Under the pieces are notes generated by a model that saw only the letters and a list, made by a program, of their open reading frames with translations, did not search any database and was not told the DNA's origin. From an uncultured Dorea sp. (GTDB taxonomy: Bacteria > Bacillota > Clostridia > Lachnospirales > Lachnospiraceae): a DNA stretch of 54,958 nucleotides. Of the stretch, positions 18,506 to 27,221 are shown one piece after another. Location of the stretch: positions 1-54,958 of the forward strand of contig CAJUFA010000025.1 of assembly GCA_910585725.1 (NCBI GenBank), in the 5' to 3' direction. Numbering within the stretch: the stretch's first letter is position 1; the number at the start of each line of letters is the position of its first letter. The position numbers and the translations under genes were made by a program.

Positions 18506-21061
18506 TTGAAGAAAAGAAAAATACTGGCTATTATTTTGTGTTGCTGCATAAGCTGCATGTTTTTGGCAGAGCTTCCGGCGGCGGCTTCGGAAACAATAAT
18601 AGAGGAGTCAGAAGTTAACGCTGACACAGTATCAGAACACCAGAACGAAGAGATTCAGGGTGAATTGAAGACGGACGCAGAAGAAGAGACTGCGTCGGAA
18701 GAACTTCAGGCAGTTATGGAAGAAGAGGGCGAAACGTCAGAGAGCTTAGGCGAGCTTGAGTATTCCATGGAAGGAAGTGAGATCACAAGTATTGATGAGA
18801 ATGGCAACGTCTTTATCGTTGAGGATCAGGGAGACGGCGTCGTTGACGAAATAAGGCTTCAGGACGAGATGTTTGATGCGCTGCAGATCGTTAATTTCAG
18901 AGCGAACGCGGCGGGCAGGCCGGTGACCACGACAACCGAGTATACAGAATATCGGACCGGAGCCATCGGATATACATATGGAAGAAGCGGGGCAGACGCG
19001 GCCTATCTTGGGACAGAGAACGGTAAAGTAAAGTTTATGTTGAGCGGCGTGGTTGGATTAGTCGACGCCTCGAAGGTGCAGGTAGTCAGTCTTGCCAGTG
19101 CGAAAAGCTACAGCAGTTATTATGCGAATGGGACAAGACTTATACATCAGATCTGTATGGATATGACGACTCCCGGATACGGAGGGAAGATCGACGTAGG
19201 ACCGCAGCAGCCGTATATGTCCGCCGGGGCGACGTATTTTAGCTATGACGGCCATTATTTTTATACAAGCTATGAGATGATGATCTCTGATTATAAGAAT
19301 GAGACCAGAAGGAATTCCATTAATCCGGGTTCGCCGTACTATAATTATTTTCAATATCTTCCACTTAGAGGAAAGTCCGGATATACCCAGAATGAATTGA
19401 AAACTGCGGTGAATGGAAGAGCGGCGTCTGATTCCAAGATGTATAATACGGGAAACCTGTTTGTAGATAATCAGAACACGTATGGGGTCAACGCGCTTCT
19501 TATGGTAGGAATAGGCGCAAATGAGAGCGCCTGGGGCGCAAGCTCTATTGCGAAGAATAAGAATAATTTGTTTGGAATCAACGCGGTAGACAGTTCTCCC
19601 GGAAGCAGCGCGACTTCTTTTTCAAGTGTGAACGCCTGTATCAAGGACTTCGCGGAGACATATATGTCAAAACGGTATCTGCGGGCAGGTTATACATATT
19701 ATAATGGAGGATTCTGCGGAGATAAGGCGAGCGGGATCAATGTGCGGTATGCTTCGGATCCGTATTGGGGAGAGAAAGCGGCTGCAATCGCCTGGTCGTT
19801 GGATAACAGCGGCGGGAAAAAGGATCAGAATAAATACTCCGTCGGGATAAAGGATCCCATTGCAACGGGGCATACGGAGTTGAATATACGTAAGGAAGCG
19901 TCGGCGTCGGCGCCGATCTTATACAATACGGGAAGAGTTTCTAATTATGCATTCCTGATCCTGGAAGAGACAGAAGGATTCTATAAGATACAGAGCGATC
20001 CGGTACTGACCGGGGACAGGTCTCGTACAGATCCGAATACGGGAGTATATAACAGCGGCGCTATGTATGCATATGTCAGCAGAGACTATGTAAGGCCGGT
20101 ATCTGGAAAGGTTCCTGACACGGCTCCGTCGCCGTCGCCGCCCCCATCTTCCTCGTCCATGCTCACTTACAATTCCCATGTACAGACGCATGGTTGGATG
20201 GGGTATATTCCGGAAGGAGAAATATCCGGAACGTCAGGGGAAGCGAAGCGTCTGGAAGCGATCAGGATCAGATTAAATAATCCTGATTATGAAGGATCTG
20301 TCGAGTATTGTACGCATGTTCAGACTTATGGATGGCAGGAATGGAAGTCGGACGACGCGGTGAGTGGTACGCAGGGCGAAGCCAAAAGGATGGAGGCGAT
20401 CCGGCTCCGGCTGACCGGAGAGATGGCGGAGAACTACGATATCTATTATCGTACGCATGTTCAGACCTATGGTTGGTTAGACTGGGCGAAGAACGGAGAG
20501 ATAGCCGGAAGTACGGACGCGTCGAAGCGAATGGAAGCGCTGCAGATTAAACTGGTGAAAAAAGGCGGCGCGGCGCCCGGAAACGAAGGAAGGCCATATG
20601 TCCAGCCGATACTTAAATACCGTACACATGTACAGACCTATGGATGGCAGGATTATGTTACGGGCGGAACGCATAGCGGTACAACCGGCAGCGCGAAACG
20701 TCTGGAAGCCATTCAAATTTCCTTGAATAATACGAAGTATTCGGGAAATCTGAGATATAAAGTCCATGTACAGACTTATGGATGGCAGGAATGGAAAGAA
20801 GGAGGCGCCGTTGCCGGAACGACGGGACAGGCAAAGCGTCTGGAAGCAATCAGGATCGAGCTGACGGGTCAGATGGCTGAAAAGTACGACGTTTATTACC
20901 GAGGACATTCGCAGACCTACGGATGGCTTGGTTGGGCGAAGAACGGCGAACCGGCCGGAACGGAAGGATTGGCGAAGCGTCTGGAGGCCCTTCAGATCGT
21001 CTTGATTCCCAAGGGAGGAGAAGCGCCGGGAAGCACAGAGAATTCGATAGTAAAGAACTAG
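18506..21061 (+). CDS. secreted GH73-type glucosaminidase with six ChW repeats
   Basis: This is a predicted peptidoglycan N-acetylglucosaminidase. TTG 18506 is the start because GGAGGTG sits five bases upstream and a signal peptide (KKRKILAIILCCC onward, cut near residue 28) follows at once. After an acidic linker (about 30-95) comes a region of unclear fold, then the glucosaminidase core around 300-430. Catalytic Glu340 is in GANESAWGASSIAKNKNN, and NLFGI follows as in LytD/Atl-like enzymes. An SH3-like segment lies near 450-535, then a Pro/Ser linker. ChW repeats begin at residues 553, 599, 646, 703, 749 and 796 (46-47-57 rhythm). No other wall anchor is seen. Confidence 0.93.
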   Translation: MKKRKILAIILCCCISCMFLAELPAAASETIIEESEVNADTVSEHQNEEIQGELKTDAEEETASEELQAVMEEEGETSESLGELEYSMEGSEITSIDENGNVFIVEDQGDGVVDEIRLQDEMFDALQIVNFRANAAGRPVTTTTEYTEYRTGAIGYTYGRSGADAAYLGTENGKVKFMLSGVVGLVDASKVQVVSLASAKSYSSYYANGTRLIHQICMDMTTPGYGGKIDVGPQQPYMSAGATYFSYDGHYFYTSYEMMISDYKNETRRNSINPGSPYYNYFQYLPLRGKSGYTQNELKTAVNGRAASDSKMYNTGNLFVDNQNTYGVNALLMVGIGANESAWGASSIAKNKNNLFGINAVDSSPGSSATSFSSVNACIKDFAETYMSKRYLRAGYTYYNGGFCGDKASGINVRYASDPYWGEKAAAIAWSLDNSGGKKDQNKYSVGIKDPIATGHTELNIRKEASASAPILYNTGRVSNYAFLILEETEGFYKIQSDPVLTGDRSRTDPNTGVYNSGAMYAYVSRDYVRPVSGKVPDTAPSPSPPPSSSSMLTYNSHVQTHGWMGYIPEGEISGTSGEAKRLEAIRIRLNNPDYEGSVEYCTHVQTYGWQEWKSDDAVSGTQGEAKRMEAIRLRLTGEMAENYDIYYRTHVQTYGWLDWAKNGEIAGSTDASKRMEALQIKLVKKGGAAPGNEGRPYVQPILKYRTHVQTYGWQDYVTGGTHSGTTGSAKRLEAIQISLNNTKYSGNLRYKVHVQTYGWQEWKEGGAVAGTTGQAKRLEAIRIELTGQMAEKYDVYYRGHSQTYGWLGWAKNGEPAGTEGLAKRLEALQIVLIPKGGEAPGSTENSIVKN

Positions 21062-21091
21062 TTGATAAGGGGAGACAGAAAGGAGTATTAG

Positions 21092-23083
21092 ATGAAGAAA
21101 CTATGGACAGTTATTCTATGTTTTAGTCTTTTGCTGGCACAGGTCGGCATGACAGGGTATACGAGCTATGCGCAGGAGAGCGTGGTTATACCGGAAGAGG
21201 GCTCTTCCGACGAGGCGGATGAGACGGCTCAGACAGAGGCTGTCGATCCAAATGCGGAGGAAGCGGACACAGAAACAGAGGAAGTGAATCCTGTGACAGA
21301 GGAGACAGATCCTGCAGTCGGGGAAGCGGCGCAGGAACAGTCGGAAGGGGAAGAAGCGGCCGTCCAGGAAGAGATAATGAGTATTGATAATACAGAAGAA
21401 ACGACAGAAGAAGCGCCGGAAAGCGGATTGAAGGAGAATAGCTGGAGGTATTCGGACGGTGAGCTGTCTGTGCAGGAGATGTACGCAAGAAGTTACGCGA
21501 ATGCCTGGAATAAAGAAAACGGCAGATATGTCAACAGCAGAGGCGAACCTATACCGGGCGCGGTGAAGAAAGGAATCGACGTAAGCGAACATAACGGAAA
21601 GATCGACTGGGCAAGAGTGAAAGCTTCCGATATTGATTTTGCAATTATCCGCTGCGGATACGGTCAGGACTGGGCGACGCAGGACGACGACTGGTGGGAA
21701 TACAATGTATCTGAATGCGAGCGTCTGGGTATTCCTTACGGAGTTTACATCTATTCTTATGCCAACACGGCTGCATTGGCGGCCGGGGAAGCGGATCATG
21801 TGCTTCGATTATTGAAAGGGCATACCCCGTCTTATCCGGTATATTTTGATATGGAAGAAAATAAGATGTTATCTTTGAGTAAAGATATGCTGGCGAATCT
21901 GGCCAAGTCTTTCTGCGATAAAGTATCGGCGGCCGGATATAAAGTCGGAGTATACTCGAATCTGACATGGTGGAATAATTATCTGACAAGTCCTGTATTT
22001 GATAATAGTTCATGGTCAAGATGGATGGCACAGTATAATTACAAATGCGACTATAAATATTCTTACGATATGTGGCAGTGTACGAGTAAGGGAAGGGTTG
22101 ACGGAATTACCGGAGACGTTGATCTGAACTTCTGGATGACGGAGACGCAGGATGTGGCTCCGATACCGACAGATATGCCGGATGTTATCAATTATACGAC
22201 GCATGTCCAGACCTATAACTGGCAGAACCCGGCTAATAACGGATATCAGAGCGGTACGACAGGACTTTCTAAGAGGGTAGAAGCGTTCAAGATCGAGATG
22301 GGTTCCGGATACGGAGATCTGGGCGTCGAGTACAGCAGCCATGTGCAGGGGATCGGGTGGCAGACTCCGGTTACGGCAGGCAAGATATCCGGGACAGAGG
22401 GTCTCTCTAAGAGGCTGGAAGCGATTCGGATCAAATTGACGGGATCTGAAGCCGAGAAGTATGATATCTACTATCGGATTCATTCGCAGACTTACGGCTG
22501 GCTTGGCTGGGCGAAGAACGGAGAATCTGCCGGTACGCAGGGATTCGGCAAACGTATTGAGGCGATGCAGATCGTTGTGAAGAAGAAAGGCGAAGCCGCT
22601 CCGGGAAGCACGGACGGAGCGTTCAAGCAAAGATTATTAGGTTATAGTTCACATGTACAGACTTATGGATGGCAGCCAACGGTATACGACGGAGATATGT
22701 GCGGAACGGAAGGACGGTCTAAACGTCTTGAAGGAATCATAATCTCTCTGAAGAGTCATCCAAATCAGAATCAGATCAGATACAAAACGCATGTGCAGAC
22801 TCATGGATGGCAGGAGTGGGTAACCGGAGGAAATATGTCGGGAACCACAGGAGAATCAAAACGTCTGGAGGCAATCTGTATCGAGTTAACGGATGAGATG
22901 GCGAAAGATTATGATATCTATTATCGCGTGCACGCACAGACCTATGGATGGTTAGGATGGGCTATGAACGGGGAGCCGGCCGGTTCGGAAGGACTGTCTA
23001 AGAGGTTAGAAGCGATAGAGATCGTATTAGTGGAAAAAGGAGGAAATCCTCCGGGAACAGTAGGGGATGCATTTAAAAAGTAG
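21092..23083 (+). CDS. secreted GH25 muramidase (lysozyme) with six ChW repeats
   Basis: This predicted N-acetylmuramidase has a signal peptide (cut after about residue 27, SYAQ), an acidic linker with many Glu-Thr steps (about 30-110) and a GH25 domain at about 158-350. The family motifs are intact: GIDVSEHNG with Asp163, FAIIRCGYG, and YFDMEEN with Asp253 and Glu255. The ending GDVDLNFW is also typical. Six ChW repeats follow from about residue 366 to the C-terminus, in two A-B-C triplets. AAAGGAG lies seven bases before the ATG, and the gene begins 30 bases after the glucosaminidase, suggesting one operon. Confidence 0.95.
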   Translation: MKKLWTVILCFSLLLAQVGMTGYTSYAQESVVIPEEGSSDEADETAQTEAVDPNAEEADTETEEVNPVTEETDPAVGEAAQEQSEGEEAAVQEEIMSIDNTEETTEEAPESGLKENSWRYSDGELSVQEMYARSYANAWNKENGRYVNSRGEPIPGAVKKGIDVSEHNGKIDWARVKASDIDFAIIRCGYGQDWATQDDDWWEYNVSECERLGIPYGVYIYSYANTAALAAGEADHVLRLLKGHTPSYPVYFDMEENKMLSLSKDMLANLAKSFCDKVSAAGYKVGVYSNLTWWNNYLTSPVFDNSSWSRWMAQYNYKCDYKYSYDMWQCTSKGRVDGITGDVDLNFWMTETQDVAPIPTDMPDVINYTTHVQTYNWQNPANNGYQSGTTGLSKRVEAFKIEMGSGYGDLGVEYSSHVQGIGWQTPVTAGKISGTEGLSKRLEAIRIKLTGSEAEKYDIYYRIHSQTYGWLGWAKNGESAGTQGFGKRIEAMQIVVKKKGEAAPGSTDGAFKQRLLGYSSHVQTYGWQPTVYDGDMCGTEGRSKRLEGIIISLKSHPNQNQIRYKTHVQTHGWQEWVTGGNMSGTTGESKRLEAICIELTDEMAKDYDIYYRVHAQTYGWLGWAMNGEPAGSEGLSKRLEAIEIVLVEKGGNPPGTVGDAFKK

Positions 23084-23160
23084 AGGGGGAGACAAGAACG
23101 CTCGGAAGGTTTTAAGATAAAACCAATATTTCGGGCAGAGTAGTTAAAGGAGAGAATGAG

Positions 23161-25416
23161 ATGAGAGCAAAGAGCACAAAGAGATGTCTGGCATGGATTT
23201 TGGCATTGGTATTTTCTTTCGGAGGTATATTTGCCGAGGGTCAGGTATATGCGTCTGAGGCGGACATGGTTATTACCGGGACAGAAAGTGAAGAAGAGAG
23301 CGGCAATACTCCGGCGACTGACGCGGGTATCGTGCAAGACGGTGAAGAAACAACCCTTCCGGATACCGGGACCGATGAAGAGGAAATAATCGTTCCGGAT
23401 ATCGAGGCGGATGGAGAAGAAGATTCGACTGAAAAAGAGACGACGGATAACGGCGTCTTGGGTGAAGCAGATCCGGACGATATATCGTTGGAGGAAGAAG
23501 ACCAAGAGGACATAGCTTTGGATGATACTGTCCGGGAAGAAGAAGCAGATGATGCTGCTGAGACAGAAGAGCTGCTTGAATCAGAACAGCCGGGCGTGGA
23601 GTATCAGGCTCATGTAGCAAGAACAGGCTGGCAGGATCCGGTATTCGACGGCACGACGGCCGGAACGATGGGACAGGCCTGCGCGATAGAAGCGTTATAT
23701 ATGAACCTGACGAATGTAGAGACAGACGAGCTGGCGGGGAGCGGGATCGAGTATAACGCTCATGTACAGTCTATAGGCTGGCAGGATCCGGTAAAAGGCG
23801 GAGAACTTATAGGAACGGTAGGAAAGTCCAAAAGGATCGAAGCGGTAACTATCAATCTGACAGGACCCATCGCGGAAGAATATGATATCTATTACCGGGC
23901 GTATATACAGACCCATGGCTGGCTTGGCTGGGCGTCGGACGGGGCGAAAGCAGGAAGTATGGGATATGGAAAACGTCTTGAGGCTTTGGAGGTCCGGCTG
24001 GTAAAAAAAGGAGAGGAAGCTCCGGGTTCTGCAGACAGACAATATCTGTCTCCCAGAATTACATACCAGGCTCATTCCCAGTCGATAGGCTGGCAGGGTA
24101 AAGTAAGCGACGACGAACTGGCGGGAAGCGTAGGCAGAGCAAAGCGTCTGGAGGCGCTCAAGATAGAACTTCCGGAACCTGAGTATGCGGGAGGTATCGT
24201 ATACCGCGCCCACGTGCAGTCAGAAGGCTGGCAGGAGTGGAGAAGCGACGGTCAGGTCGCAGGTACCAGCGGAATGAGCAGAAGAATAGAGGCGATCGAG
24301 ATCGCCCTGACAGGCGAGATGGCAGAACATTACGACGTCTATTACAGCGTTCATATGGCGAAGATCGGCTGGAGCGATTATGTGGCGAACGGAGAGACCG
24401 CCGGATCGACGGGGCTTAGTAAACGTATTGAAGCCATCAAGATACAACTGGTAAGAAAAGAGACGGAAGGGGCGCCGTCGCAAGGCGGAGTCCGGTATGT
24501 GAGAGGCTTTGAGAGCGGAGACTTCTTCTATTCCGGTCAGATAAGAAGAGCAGGATCGACAGGATATGTACAGCAGGGAAACACCATGGGAGCCGCAGAA
24601 GGAAACTCTCAGCTTCAGCATATAACGTTACACTTGAACAGGGCGGACGACGGAAGGATACCTGCCGGAGCGATTACTTATTCCACCCACGTATCAGGCA
24701 GAGGATGGATAGACTGGGTAGAGAACGGAAACGCCAGCGGATCGCCGGATGACGCGCATGGATTGGAAGCTGTGAAGATAGCTCTTTCAGGTGATCTGGC
24801 GAACTATTATGATATTTATTACAGGGCGTGTATTGAGGATTATGGCTGGCTAGGCTGGGCGATGAACGGTCAGGCTGCGGGAAGTACAGGCTGCAGTTAT
24901 CGATTAGAGGCGCTGCAGATTCGTCTGGTATCTAAAGATGCGGGCAAACCGGGAGCGAATGCGGATTATTATACCGAAACGAAGAAACCGAAGATGCCGC
25001 AGGATCAGCAGGATATGCTTGCGAGAGCGAATTTATATTCTAGTATGACGCCATATCTGCTCATGGTGAACAGAGATACCCATAGAGTAGGTATTTTCCA
25101 GGGAAGCCTTGGAAACTGGGAATATGTTTATTATTGGCCGTGTTCGGACGGAGCTCCGAGTACTCCTACCGTAACCGGCGAATTCACAGTACAGGGCAAG
25201 GGCATGTACTTTGATTCAGGGGCGGCAAGATGTTATTGGTATACCCAATTCTATGGAAACTATCTCTTCCATTCTGTTCTGTATAATAAGGACGGATCAT
25301 TAATGGACGGACGTTTGGGTATGGGGCTGTCCCATGGATGCGTAAGACTGCAGATTGATAACGCGAAATGGATCTATGATAATATACCAAGAGGTTCCAA
25401 AGTCGTAGTATATTAA
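23161..25416 (+). CDS. secreted L,D-transpeptidase with nine ChW repeats
   Basis: The 751-residue protein probably crosslinks peptidoglycan stems (3-3 links) or attaches proteins to them. A signal peptide ends near residue 31, and an acidic linker spans about 32-140. Nine ChW repeats occupy about 143-600 in three triplets, more than in the other proteins here; the first repeat of the third triplet has lost its Trp-containing core. The YkuD domain follows at about 620-751, with catalytic Cys727 and His725 in LSHGCVRL. The usual family order puts the catalytic domain last, as here. A hairpin terminator follows at 25471. No other anchor is present. Confidence 0.93.
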   Translation: MRAKSTKRCLAWILALVFSFGGIFAEGQVYASEADMVITGTESEEESGNTPATDAGIVQDGEETTLPDTGTDEEEIIVPDIEADGEEDSTEKETTDNGVLGEADPDDISLEEEDQEDIALDDTVREEEADDAAETEELLESEQPGVEYQAHVARTGWQDPVFDGTTAGTMGQACAIEALYMNLTNVETDELAGSGIEYNAHVQSIGWQDPVKGGELIGTVGKSKRIEAVTINLTGPIAEEYDIYYRAYIQTHGWLGWASDGAKAGSMGYGKRLEALEVRLVKKGEEAPGSADRQYLSPRITYQAHSQSIGWQGKVSDDELAGSVGRAKRLEALKIELPEPEYAGGIVYRAHVQSEGWQEWRSDGQVAGTSGMSRRIEAIEIALTGEMAEHYDVYYSVHMAKIGWSDYVANGETAGSTGLSKRIEAIKIQLVRKETEGAPSQGGVRYVRGFESGDFFYSGQIRRAGSTGYVQQGNTMGAAEGNSQLQHITLHLNRADDGRIPAGAITYSTHVSGRGWIDWVENGNASGSPDDAHGLEAVKIALSGDLANYYDIYYRACIEDYGWLGWAMNGQAAGSTGCSYRLEALQIRLVSKDAGKPGANADYYTETKKPKMPQDQQDMLARANLYSSMTPYLLMVNRDTHRVGIFQGSLGNWEYVYYWPCSDGAPSTPTVTGEFTVQGKGMYFDSGAARCYWYTQFYGNYLFHSVLYNKDGSLMDGRLGMGLSHGCVRLQIDNAKWIYDNIPRGSKVVVY

Positions 25417-25470
25417 TCAGGCGTTAAAGATTGGTTTTAACTCAATTAGAGTGTTGTTTAGAGTGTTGCG

Positions 25471-25511
25471 GGAAGCGGCGATCTTCGGATCGCCGCTTCC
25501 TTTCTTTTTTT
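25471..25511 (+). terminator. rho-independent terminator after the ChW gene cluster
   Basis: A perfect 13-bp GC-rich stem (25471-25483 with 25488-25500) is closed by a stable TTCG tetraloop and followed by TTTCTTTTTTT. It ends the transcript of the four ChW genes. Confidence 0.95.
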
Positions 25512-25543
25512 GGTTTCTGAAAATCTTTTTGAGTTGCAGACAG

Positions 25544-25572
25544 TTGATAGACTGTAAAAATAATGTTATACT
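25544..25572 (+). promoter_or_regulatory. promoter of the cytidylyltransferase-licD-epimerase operon
   Basis: TTGATA 25544-25549 and TATACT 25567-25572 are separated by 17 bases. The sequence around the -10 (GTTATACTCTAT) is repeated exactly in the promoter of the CDP-glycerol transferase at 29747. Confidence 0.7.
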
Positions 25573-25613
25573 CTATGAATATGAAAGCAGATTTTTATTA
25601 AAAGAGGGATAGT

Positions 25614-26333
25614 ATGAATTATGTGGTAATATTCGCAGGGGGAACGGGAAAGCGGATGAATACGAAAACCCGGCCGAAGCAGTTCCTTACTCTGCATGGA
25701 AAAGAAATCATTATATATACTTTGGAGCATTTTGAAAATCACCCGGAGATAGACGGAATTTCCATTGTGTGTATTGAAAGTTGGATCGGATATCTGAAAA
25801 AACTGCTGAATAAGTATCAGATCAAGAAGGTTGGATGGATATCTGCCGGAGGAAGCACGGGACAGGAATCAATTTTCAACGGTTTGAACGCAATGCGGAA
25901 CGATATCGACCATAACTCCATCGTACTGATCCATGACGGTGTAAGACCGTTGATTGACCGGGAGCTGATCTCGGAAAATATCCGGACGGCAAAAGAAAAA
26001 GGGAACGGTATTACTGTGGTTCCGGCGACTGAGACGGTTATGCTGATGGACGAGAACGGCGACATTATTCAAAGCGTAGATCGAAGGAAGTGCAGGGTAG
26101 TGAGAGCTCCTCAGAGTTTTGTATACCGGGATCTTCTTGAAGCGCATGACGAGGCGCGCAGGAGAGGAGAGTATGATATTATTGATTCCGCCACTATGAT
26201 GTCGGCAAAGGGTCATACGCTGTACCCTGTTATAGGAAAGCCGGAGAATATTAAGATTACGACGCCTTCTGATTTCTATACGTTCCGGGCAATCGTGGAG
26301 GCAGAAGAAAACTCACAGATATTAGGTATATAG
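25614..26333 (+). CDS. IspD/TarI-family cytidylyltransferase
   Basis: The 239-residue enzyme should transfer CMP from CTP to a polyol or similar phosphate. The family features are VVIFAGGTGKRMNTKTRPKQF at the N-terminus, VLIHDGVRPLID near 105 and the C-terminal IKITTPSDF. IspD (isoprenoid synthesis) and TarI (ribitol-5-phosphate for teichoic acid) are close relatives. The neighbours, LicD and CDP-glycerol-type transferases, favour a TarI-like role in making a CDP-polyol. No TarJ-type alcohol dehydrogenase is visible in the window, so the exact substrate is open. Confidence 0.85.
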   Translation: MNYVVIFAGGTGKRMNTKTRPKQFLTLHGKEIIIYTLEHFENHPEIDGISIVCIESWIGYLKKLLNKYQIKKVGWISAGGSTGQESIFNGLNAMRNDIDHNSIVLIHDGVRPLIDRELISENIRTAKEKGNGITVVPATETVMLMDENGDIIQSVDRRKCRVVRAPQSFVYRDLLEAHDEARRRGEYDIIDSATMMSAKGHTLYPVIGKPENIKITTPSDFYTFRAIVEAEENSQILGI

Positions 26334-26371
26334 CGAAGAAATCATAAGGATGATAAGGATGGTAGACGGAT

Positions 26372-27220
26372 ATGGATGAGTATTATGATCAGGAAACACT
26401 GCAAAAGGTACAGCAGGTACAGGCCGAGATACTGCAGGATGTATTAAAGCTATGTAAGAAATATAAGATCGATACGTTTATAATATTTGGAAGCGCCTTG
26501 GGGGTTGTGCGTCATCAAGGTTTCATTCCATGGGATGATGATGTTGATATCGGAATGTTCAGGGAGGATCTGCCGCGTTTCCGAAAAGCAGTTCGGAAGG
26601 AGCTTAGCGGCAAGTATGAATTTCTGACCTGCGGGATTAATCACAATTATGCGTGTACGGTGACACATTTCCAGAAGAAGGGCACCAAATTCATTTCAAA
26701 TGATGTGAAGAATTGTGATTATACTCCGGGGATTAATATTGATATTTTTATATATGATCATCTCGCGGACGGATTTTTCGCCAGAAGATATCAATATGCT
26801 ATGACTTGGTTTTTGGGAAGACTGTTGTATCTGAGCGGAAAAGGAGAGCCGGTAATCCCTTATAAAGGCGTGAAAAAATGGATATCTAAAAAGATCTGTG
26901 ATCTGGCCCGTCTGGGACTGCGAATGTTTCATATTACGCCGATCAGGATATATCGGATGTTTCAGAGGATATCACAGATGTACAGAGGCAGGAAGACAGA
27001 GTATTATGCGGCCTTTGAGACGCCGACTCCCTGGCTTAACAAGATGCGCAAAGAAGATATCTACCCGTTAAAGGAGATGCCGTTCCGGGATTTTACGGTA
27101 TGTATACCCAATCATACGCACCAGCATCTGACCAAGATATTCGGTGATTATATGGAATTGCCTCCGAAAGAAAAGAGAGTTAATCACAGGCCCTGGAAGA
27201 TAGATTTTGGAGAGGAATAA
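26372..27220 (+). CDS. LicD-family phosphotransferase
   Basis: LicD proteins move phosphocholine or other phospho-polyol groups from CDP-carriers to surface glycans. The 282-residue protein has the diagnostic block GSALGVVRHQG, followed by IPWDDDVDIGMF at about 43-65, which holds the acidic metal-binding residues. Its position directly after the cytidylyltransferase suggests that it uses the CDP-compound made there. The stop codon lies one base before the next start. Confidence 0.9.
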   Translation: MDEYYDQETLQKVQQVQAEILQDVLKLCKKYKIDTFIIFGSALGVVRHQGFIPWDDDVDIGMFREDLPRFRKAVRKELSGKYEFLTCGINHNYACTVTHFQKKGTKFISNDVKNCDYTPGINIDIFIYDHLADGFFARRYQYAMTWFLGRLLYLSGKGEPVIPYKGVKKWISKKICDLARLGLRMFHITPIRIYRMFQRISQMYRGRKTEYYAAFETPTPWLNKMRKEDIYPLKEMPFRDFTVCIPNHTHQHLTKIFGDYMELPPKEKRVNHRPWKIDFGEE

Positions 27221-27221
27221 G

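Noticed and set aside
23108..23124. Seven-bp perfect hairpin GGTTTTA-AGA-TAAAACC between the muramidase and transpeptidase genes
   Set aside because: It is A/T-rich and has no following T-run, so it is unlikely to be a terminator; chance is likely.
17488..25000. Regularly spaced repeats that could be read as a CRISPR or DNA-level array
   Set aside because: The periodicity is in the protein (ChW repeats of about 46-57 residues). DNA copies differ at many codon positions and lie in open reading frames.
25614..26333. Assignment as IspD of the isoprenoid pathway
   Set aside because: Sequence alone cannot exclude it, but the LicD and CDP-glycerol-type neighbours make a TarI-like role more likely; no symbol was given.
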